NCBI GenBank assembly: GCA_020026115.1
Contig: JAHHQY010000032.1
Span: 1 to 19,125 of the forward strand
DNA length: 19,125 bases
Origin: Actinobacillus sp.
GTDB lineage: Bacteria > Pseudomonadota > Gammaproteobacteria > Enterobacterales > Pasteurellaceae
Direction: 5' to 3'
Shown: piece by piece, positions 14,408 to 19,125 of the stretch
Position numbering within the stretch: the first letter of the stretch is position 1
Layout: each line of letters starts with the position of its first letter
Translations under genes and position numbers: made by a program
The notes under the pieces: model-generated
What the model saw: the letters and a program-made list of their open reading frames with translations, nothing else
Told to the model about the DNA's origin: nothing
The model's database searches: none

Positions 14408-15955
14408 ATGTCTTTAGCTGTTGTATATAGTCGTGCTTCCATGGGCGTGCAAGCCCCTTTAGTTACTATTGAAGTACATTTAAGCGCAGGGAAACCTGCT
14501 TTTACTTTAGTCGGCTTACCTGAAAAAACCGTTACTGAAGCTCAAGGGCGCGTGCGTAGTGCCTTAATGAATGCCAACTTTAAATATCCTCCTAAGCGCA
14601 TCACTGTCAATCTTGCCCCCGCCGATCTGCCCAAAGAGGGCGGGCGTTTCGATTTACCCATTGCCATCGGCATTTTAGCGGCTTCAGGTCAACTTAACTT
14701 GGAAAATTTACAACATTATGAATTTTTAGGTGAATTGGCTTTAACGGGAAAAGTGCGTGGCGTTCAAGGGGTCATTCCCGCAATTTTAGCGGGGCAAAAA
14801 GACCGACGCCAACTGATTATTTCCGCACAAAATGCCCACGAAGCCAGCCTTGTTTCTAGCCAAGAAAGTTACTTTGCACAAACCTTATTGGATGTGGTGA
14901 ATTTTTTTAACCATAAAACGCCTCTGCCAACGGCTTCAAGCGTAATTGAACAGGTCACTCGCGCCGAAATTTCGCCCACCGCCCCTAAAAAAGATCTCAC
15001 CGATATTATCGGCCAGCAACATGCGAAGCGCGCCTTAACCATTGCGGCAGCAGGACAACATAATTTACTTTTTTTAGGCCCTCCTGGCACGGGAAAAACT
15101 ATGCTCGCAAGCCGTTTAACGGGCTTATTGCCTAAGATGTCTGACCAAGAAGCCATTGAAACGGCTTCAGTCACAAGCCTTGTGGCCAATGAACTTAACT
15201 TCCAAAATTGGAAAACACGCCCATTTCGAGCGCCCCATCATAGTGCCTCAATGCCTGCCCTCGTAGGCGGTGGTTCAATGCCTAAACCTGGGGAAATTTC
15301 CCTTGCGCATAATGGTGTCTTATTTTTAGATGAATTACCTGAGTTTGAACGCAAAGTCCTCGATGCTTTACGCCAACCTTTAGAAAGTGGGGAAATTGTG
15401 GTTTCCCGTGCCAATGCGAAAATTAAATTCCCCGCTCGTTTTCAACTTATTGCCGCGATGAACCCAAGCCCTACGGGACATTACACAGGCGTACATAATC
15501 GCACATCACCACAGCAAATTATGCGCTACCTAAACCGCCTTTCAGGTCCTTTTTTAGACCGTTTTGATCTTTCTATTGAAGTGCCTTTATTGCCGAAAGG
15601 CACGCTACAAAAATTAGATAATCAACAAGAAAGGGGCGAAACGAGCGCACAAGTTCGAGAAAAAATTTTACGCGTACGGGAAATTCAATTAAACCGCGCC
15701 GGTAAAATAAATGCTCACTTAACAAGTCAAGAAATTGAACAATTTTGTCATTTAACGGCTGAGGATGCGCTTTTTTTAGAAAATGCCCTGATGCGACTTG
15801 GCCTTTCTGTACGAGCCTATCATCGAATTCTAAAAGTTGCGCGCACCATTGCTGACTTAGAAAATGCGCCAACAATTCAACAAAAACATCTCGCCGAGGC
15901 ATTAAGTTATCGTGCGATGGATCGTCTATTGCAAAAATTAGGCAAAGAACTGTAA
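14408..15955 (+). CDS. comM: Competence protein ComM, AAA+ branch-migration helicase (YifB family)
   Basis: 515 aa, close to Haemophilus ComM (about 509). The family is a hexameric helicase that extends DNA heteroduplex by branch migration during natural transformation. The N-terminal Lon-like domain (about 1-170) includes TLVGLPEKTVTEAQGRVRSA. The AAA+ domain has Walker A GPPGTGKT at 224-231, Walker B VLFLDE at 304-309, sensor AAMNPS at 349-354 and a candidate arginine finger in LDRFD (383-387). A C-terminal Mg-chelatase-like helical lid follows. The upstream CRP-S site places it in the competence regulon. A dispersed-motif copy (Arg185-Glu187) sits in the linker between the two domains. The ribosome site is weak (GAGAATGTT). 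Confidence 0.96.
   Translation: MSLAVVYSRASMGVQAPLVTIEVHLSAGKPAFTLVGLPEKTVTEAQGRVRSALMNANFKYPPKRITVNLAPADLPKEGGRFDLPIAIGILAASGQLNLENLQHYEFLGELALTGKVRGVQGVIPAILAGQKDRRQLIISAQNAHEASLVSSQESYFAQTLLDVVNFFNHKTPLPTASSVIEQVTRAEISPTAPKKDLTDIIGQQHAKRALTIAAAGQHNLLFLGPPGTGKTMLASRLTGLLPKMSDQEAIETASVTSLVANELNFQNWKTRPFRAPHHSASMPALVGGGSMPKPGEISLAHNGVLFLDELPEFERKVLDALRQPLESGEIVVSRANAKIKFPARFQLIAAMNPSPTGHYTGVHNRTSPQQIMRYLNRLSGPFLDRFDLSIEVPLLPKGTLQKLDNQQERGETSAQVREKILRVREIQLNRAGKINAHLTSQEIEQFCHLTAEDALFLENALMRLGLSVRAYHRILKVARTIADLENAPTIQQKHLAEALSYRAMDRLLQKLGKEL
14960..14968 (+). repeat. Dispersed 9-mer CGCGCCGAA, copy 8
   Basis: Exact core inside comM, context CACTCGCGCCGAAATTTC. It is read as CGC GCC GAA (Arg185-Ala-Glu187) in the interdomain linker. 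Confidence 0.8.
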
Positions 15956-15997
15956 ATCCTTTTTGCTTAACGCTCTACGAACGCAAATTTTCACTAT

Positions 15998-16022
15998 AAA
16001 AAAAGCCCGCTTGACGCGGGCT
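15998..16022 (-). terminator. raiA terminator
   Basis: A 7-bp GC-rich stem (AGCCCGC at 16004-16010, GCGGGCT at 16016-16022) with a 5-nt loop. On the minus strand it is followed by a run of T (15998-16004), so it terminates raiA. In the comM direction it has no T-run and would be at best a weak terminator. Confidence 0.85.
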
Positions 16023-16063
16023 GAGGAGTTTAATGAACGAATAATTTAATCAGTTACTAAATT

Positions 16064-16384
16064 CTATTCAAAAGAATCTTTTAAACGTTCTTCTTTACGG
16101 AAAGATTCGTTTTTATGTTGTAATTTATTTAATTGGCGTGCGAGTTTTTCTTCTAACTCATTGATTGCCACATACATATCTTCTGCTACGGCGCCTGCAA
16201 TGAGTTCACCAAGCGGAGTGCCGATTGTGGCATCAACAGAAAAACCTTGTGGCACTTTATTTAACACGAAATGTGGATTAATAAGTTGAGTTTTCCATTT
16301 TTCTAATTTTTCAACACGACTTTCAACATATTCACGAATTGCAGGGGTGATTTCCATTTGTTTGCTTGTAATATCAACTTGCAT
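16064..16384 (-). CDS. raiA: Ribosome-associated inhibitor RaiA (YfiA/HPF family)
   Basis: 106 aa, the short-HPF/YfiA size; the Haemophilus homologue is about 107 aa. It binds the 30S decoding channel of idle ribosomes in stationary phase or stress and blocks translation. The beta-alpha-beta fold is recognisable: MQVDITSKQMEITPAIREYV, then EDMYVAINELEEKLARQLNKLQ and a basic helix, followed by a short tail (RLKDSFE). The ribosome site AAGGAGAGA precedes the start. It is monocistronic, with its own promoter and terminator. It could be named hpf or raiA; the tail beyond the helix is short, so the paralogue assignment is not certain. Confidence 0.9.
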   Translation of the reverse strand: MQVDITSKQMEITPAIREYVESRVEKLEKWKTQLINPHFVLNKVPQGFSVDATIGTPLGELIAGAVAEDMYVAINELEEKLARQLNKLQHKNESFRKEERLKDSFE

Positions 16385-16426
16385 AATTCTCTCCTTATTT
16401 CGGTTTGACCAAATTTAACTGTCTTT

Positions 16427-16455
16427 AAAATAGCCCTGTTAATGGCCTTTTTCAA
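16427..16455 (-). promoter_or_regulatory. Predicted raiA promoter
   Basis: On the minus strand TTGAAA (16450-16455) and TATTTT (16427-16432) are spaced by 17 bp. Transcription would begin near 16420, about 36 nt before the raiA ATG. Confidence 0.6.
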
Positions 16456-16492
16456 GAGCTAATCCACGCTTTTTTCAGCTATTTTTTCAATT

Positions 16493-16508
16493 TGTGAAGC
16501 AGATCAAG
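16493..16508. promoter_or_regulatory. Possible CRP site upstream of raiA
   Basis: TGTGA-N6-TCAAG matches 8 of 10 positions of TGTGA-N6-TCACA, in A/T-rich flanks. It is centred about 80 bp upstream of the predicted raiA start point, between raiA and the symporter stop codon. The left half is perfect and the right half is degenerate. Confidence 0.35.
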
Positions 16509-16520
16509 TTTGCCTTAAAT

Positions 16521-17903
16521 TTAAACAATTTCTTTCGCTACATCGTCTGCATCGTGATGTTCTTGCGCTAAACGTGTGAAATAAGATTTTGTTTCATTTA
16601 TCACAACTTTACGCAAGCCAATTAAAGCAATTAAGTTTGGAATTGCCATTAAACCATTTACGATATCCGCTAAAATCCAAATTAAATCTAATTGCAAAAA
16701 TGCACCACAAGCGACCAATAAAATAAACACAGCTCGATAAAGTTTAATCCCTTTAATGCCCGCTAAATAAACAAAACAACGCTCACCGTAATAACACCAA
16801 CCTAAAATTGTCGTGAAAGCAAAAAATAATAAGCCCACTGTGACAATGGTCGCGCCGAAATTTGTGCCTAGCCCATGATTAAAAGCAAAATTCGTCACCG
16901 CAGCACCAGCTAAACCTGGCGTATTCCAAGCACCCGTTAACACTAAAACAATCCCTGTCATAGTACAAACGATGATCGTATCTAAAAATGTTCCCGTCAT
17001 TGAAATTAAGCCTTGACGCACAGGTTCTTTCGTTTCAGCCGCCGCCGCTGCAATAGGTGCAGAACCTAAACCCGACTCATTTGAAAAAATGCCTCGTGAA
17101 ACACCGGCTTGAATCACGCGTAAAACCCCATAACCTAAAGCACCACCAAAAGCGGCTTGTGGGTGAAATGCGCTTTCAATAATTAACATAATCGCATCAG
17201 GTAACGCTTTGTAATTCAACACCATAATAATGATGGACGTGGCAACATAAAGTACCGCCATAATTGGCACAATAATTGATGAAACGGTCGCAATACGTTT
17301 TACCCCGCCTAAAATAATTAAAGCAACGAGGGTTGTAACAACTATTGCACTGACAACAACGGGAACATGGAAGGTATCTTGCATAGCATGCGTAATCGCA
17401 TTGATTTGTGGAAAAGTTCCGATACCAAAAAAGGCCACTAAAATACCAAAAATAGCAAAAAGTTTCGCCAGCCAAGTCAGTCCCAAACCACGCTCAATGT
17501 AATACATAGGCCCACCTGCCATAAAGCCTTGTTTGTCACGGACACGATATTTTAATGCTAATAAACATTCTGCGTATTTGGTTGCCATACCTAAGAAGGC
17601 CACAATCCACATCCAAAAAATCGCACCTGGTCCGCCGGCTTGAATGGCCGTCGCAACCCCAACAATATTCCCTGTACCAATAGTGGCCGCTAAGGCCGTA
17701 CAAAGTGCGGCAAAGGCTGAAACATCACCTTTTTTCGCCCCTTGTTCTTTTGTGAATAAATAATATAAGGCGCGAGGTAATTGAAAAATTTGAATTAAAC
17801 CTAAACGATAGGTGAAATAAATCCCTGTTCCTGCTAATAAAACTAATAAAGGCGGTCCCCACACAAAGCTGTCAATGGCAGAGAAAAAAGATGTGATGGT
17901 CAT
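16521..17903 (-). CDS. AGCS-family sodium:alanine/glycine symporter
   Basis: 460 aa, the usual AGCS length, with about 10-11 membrane helices. It is an inner-membrane Na+ (or H+) coupled transporter of small amino acids. The AGCS signature region ATIGTGNIVGVATAIQAGGP is at 73-92. GGPMYYIERGLG and GIFSNESGLGSAPIAAAAA follow, and the latter is also characteristic. The ribosome site GAGGATAA precedes the ATG. The 5' leader holds a tandem glycine riboswitch and a terminator, so glycine is a likely substrate and signal; alanine is also possible. Import versus export is not decided by the sequence. Symbols such as alsT or dagA are used for relatives. Confidence 0.95.
   Translation of the reverse strand: MTITSFFSAIDSFVWGPPLLVLLAGTGIYFTYRLGLIQIFQLPRALYYLFTKEQGAKKGDVSAFAALCTALAATIGTGNIVGVATAIQAGGPGAIFWMWIVAFLGMATKYAECLLALKYRVRDKQGFMAGGPMYYIERGLGLTWLAKLFAIFGILVAFFGIGTFPQINAITHAMQDTFHVPVVVSAIVVTTLVALIILGGVKRIATVSSIIVPIMAVLYVATSIIIMVLNYKALPDAIMLIIESAFHPQAAFGGALGYGVLRVIQAGVSRGIFSNESGLGSAPIAAAAAETKEPVRQGLISMTGTFLDTIIVCTMTGIVLVLTGAWNTPGLAGAAVTNFAFNHGLGTNFGATIVTVGLLFFAFTTILGWCYYGERCFVYLAGIKGIKLYRAVFILLVACGAFLQLDLIWILADIVNGLMAIPNLIALIGLRKVVINETKSYFTRLAQEHHDADDVAKEIV
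16851..16859 (+). repeat. Dispersed 9-mer CGCGCCGAA, copy 9
   Basis: Exact core antisense to the symporter gene, context GGTCGCGCCGAAATTTG; the sense codons read TNFGAT. Confidence 0.8.
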
Positions 17904-17951
17904 AGTTTATCCTCGTAATCAATCAAAATTTACAAGGCAGTGAGTGAATTT

Positions 17952-17981
17952 AGAAAAGAGAAAACGCTTTCCCAAAAGCGT
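17952..17981 (-). terminator. Terminator of the glycine riboswitch expression platform
   Basis: On the minus strand ACGCTTT-TGGG-AAAGCGT (17964-17981) is a perfect 7-bp hairpin followed by TTTTCTCTTTT (17953-17963). It lies between the second aptamer and the symporter start codon. Confidence 0.8.
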
Positions 17982-17988
17982 ACTTTTG
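17973..17988 (-). other. Competing antiterminator-like hairpin
   Basis: CAAAAG-TACG-CTTTTG is a perfect 6-bp hairpin on the minus strand. Its 3' arm contains the 5' arm of the terminator, so both cannot form together. It lies a short distance after the second aptamer. Confidence 0.5.
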
Positions 17989-17998
17989 AAAATTTTTC

Positions 17999-18180
17999 CT
18001 GCCCCTGTCCTTTTGCCTGAGCGTTTCAAACCTTAAACGTTTTTGCGCCTTCGGCGTCCATTTCTAAGAATGGATCTCTCCAAGGGTTCGTCCAGTAACA
18101 GTCCATGCGTGCAATACGCGCCTGAAAGATTTTACCTCGTCGGCGTGGGGTGCTCCCCACTCTCCAGCTACCTTCAACCG
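17999..18180 (-). ncRNA. Tandem glycine riboswitch
   Basis: Read on the minus strand, two glycine-aptamer copies follow each other. Aptamer 1 (about 18172-18092) contains CTGGAGAG, CGCCGACGAGG and CTTTCAGGC and closes with GTAGC/GTTAC. The linker ACTGGACGAACC is typical of tandem glycine riboswitches. Aptamer 2 (about 18087-17999) has TTGGAGAGA, CGCCGAAGG, GCTCAGGCAAAAGGACAGG and closes with CCCT/AGGG. The leader of the symporter mRNA therefore senses glycine, probably cooperatively or through dimer docking as known for the class. This occupies most of the 446-base gap between the symporter gene and the CorA-like gene. Confidence 0.96.
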
Positions 18181-18184
18181 AACA

Positions 18185-18208
18185 TTTTTCTTCGTGCTTG
18201 AAGAAAAA
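18185..18208 (-). other. 5'-end stem-loop of the riboswitch transcript
   Basis: A perfect 9-bp inverted repeat (TTTTTCTTC / GAAGAAAAA) around a 6-nt loop, placed within about 2 nt of the predicted transcription start and immediately before the first aptamer. Confidence 0.5.
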
Positions 18209-18216
18209 CGAGAAAA

Positions 18217-18222
18217 ATTCTA
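18217..18222 (-). promoter_or_regulatory. Predicted extended -10 promoter of the symporter mRNA
   Basis: On the minus strand TGCTAGAAT is an extended -10 box (TAGAAT, 5/6). No clear -35 is seen 17 bp upstream. The start point would be near 18210. Confidence 0.55.
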
Positions 18223-18306
18223 GCACGCTGATAATAAAAATCTAGCCTTTTTTAGAAAAATTAGGCCGTAAGGAAATTTTCTCTCTATTTTATATTTCTA
18301 ACGGAT

Positions 18307-18320
18307 TCGATTAAAATCGA
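18307..18320. promoter_or_regulatory. Inverted repeat upstream of the CorA-like gene
   Basis: TCGATT-AA-AATCGA is a perfect 6-2-6 inverted repeat ending 29 nt before the ATG. It overlaps a weak -35-like TTCGAT that would pair with TATTTT at 18329-18334. It is a possible operator; no regulator family can be named. Confidence 0.3.
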
Positions 18321-18349
18321 TCACACCTATTTTGACTTAAAGGTGTAAT

Positions 18350-19125
18350 ATGAACGCAGATTTAGAAAAAATTAAAGACGTACATTGGGAACTTTTAACC
18401 CGTGATGACGCAACATCTCAACTCGTTGAAGACCCGGATTATTTAATTTTAGTCATACAAGGCGTTCAGTTAAAAAATACGCTACTTTGCCAAACTTCTT
18501 ATAAATTCGTGCTTTTCCAAAATCAACTTTATCGTTACCAACATAGTCTTGCTGAATTTGAAAAAATACCAAAGCCTAATAGCTTGTATTCCTTATTAAA
18601 AAATATTGTCAATCATTATGACGATATTATTGACGGTTATATGAGTATGATTGGCCAAATGGAAGAACGCATTTATTCTTTAGACCTTTCTAATCAATTT
18701 TTAAAAGATTGGTTTGCTTTAAAAAAAGATTTGTCTTTCCTTGAACAGCTTTTATTACGAGTCGAACACACTTTAAATAAGTTATTGAAAATACGTAATA
18801 ATTTACCCCATTTGCCGTTGTTAATTGATAACTTTAGTGGGCAATGTAAAGATGCACAATTTTGTCTAAGCAAACTAGATACCATGTACAATTATTATTA
18901 TTCTTTGAAAAACGAAAAAATGAATAATCAAATCTATTTGCTTACCGTGATTTCCGCCATTTTTTTACCTATCAATTTTATTGTCGGCTTTTTTGGCATC
19001 AATACGGAAGGGTTATTTTTTGAATCTAATCCCAAAGGCACTTGGTATGTCGTTTATTTAATTATTAGCTCCCTTATTTTAGTTTTATTATTGGTTCCAC
19101 TTTCTAAATTAATCTTAAAAATTAT
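18350..19125 (+). CDS. CorA-family divalent metal transporter (partial, runs off right edge)
   Basis: 258 codons are visible with no stop before the window edge. An N-terminal cytoplasmic domain (about 1-192) ends in a long charged helix (about 85-192). Membrane helix 1 is about 194-214 (YLLTVISAIFLPINFIVGFF). The family signature follows as GIN at 216-218 where CorA has GMN. A short periplasmic loop (TEGLFFESNPKGTW) and helix 2 (about 231-250) complete the pore-module topology. GIN is also seen in ZntB-type members, so magnesium, zinc or another divalent ion is possible. Helix 2 is complete, so only the short basic C-terminus should be missing. The N-domain is clearly shorter than in E. coli CorA. 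The ribosome site AAAGGTG precedes the ATG. Confidence 0.85.
   Translation, partial: MNADLEKIKDVHWELLTRDDATSQLVEDPDYLILVIQGVQLKNTLLCQTSYKFVLFQNQLYRYQHSLAEFEKIPKPNSLYSLLKNIVNHYDDIIDGYMSMIGQMEERIYSLDLSNQFLKDWFALKKDLSFLEQLLLRVEHTLNKLLKIRNNLPHLPLLIDNFSGQCKDAQFCLSKLDTMYNYYYSLKNEKMNNQIYLLTVISAIFLPINFIVGFFGINTEGLFFESNPKGTWYVVYLIISSLILVLLLVPLSKLILKI

Noticed and set aside
18026..18226. Open frame of 66 codons on the minus strand
   Set aside because: It lies inside the glycine riboswitch and its 5' stem-loop; the sequence is explained by RNA structure and there is no ribosome site.

Overview
The window reads as chromosomal DNA from a member of the Pasteurellaceae (Gammaproteobacteria). The genes are AT-rich. 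The proteins are close to Haemophilus/E. coli orthologues in length and motif content, and a Sxy/CRP-S type competence site lies upstream of comM. No transposase, integrase, phage, CRISPR or tRNA/rRNA sequence was seen. It looks like core genome, densely packed on both strands. I cannot name the genus.

Layout, left to right. (1) asnC-udp on the + strand, ending in a strong hairpin terminator. (2) A leftward block rph > djlA > dusC: RNase PH, a J-domain membrane co-chaperone and a tRNA dihydrouridine synthase. (3) A rightward block yicC-ygfZ and hflD-purB: an endoribonuclease family protein, a folate-dependent Fe-S maintenance protein, the HflD/PurB pair that is also linked in E. coli, and a convergent terminator. 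(4) A leftward block hemX-hemY > ClC transporter gene > dusA. (5) A rightward block trmL-engB-comM: tRNA wobble methylation, ribosome-assembly GTPase and the competence helicase ComM, with comM under its own CRP-S site. (6) raiA and an AGCS alanine/glycine symporter gene, leftward. The symporter is preceded by a tandem glycine riboswitch with a terminator. (7) A CorA-family metal transporter gene running rightward off the right edge.

Functional threads. RNA and translation genes are numerous: rph, yicC, dusA, dusC, trmL, engB, raiA. Nucleotide salvage and synthesis are represented by udp and purB. Envelope or membrane functions are djlA, hemX/hemY, the ClC transporter, the symporter and the CorA-like protein. 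Competence is represented by comM.

The most unusual signal belongs to no gene. The 9-mer CGCGCCGAA, usually inside ACTCGCGCCGAAATTT, occurs nine times in 19 kb counting both strands. By base composition I would expect about 0.04. Copies fall in coding sequence in several reading frames and on both strands. Two lie as an inverted pair forming the udp terminator, and one pairs with a near-copy after hemY. This is how DNA uptake signal sequences behave in Haemophilus and Neisseria. The two known Pasteurellaceae uptake words (AAGTGCGGT and ACAAGCGGT) have no exact copy that I could find here. I propose CGCGCCGAA as the core of a different uptake sequence in this lineage.
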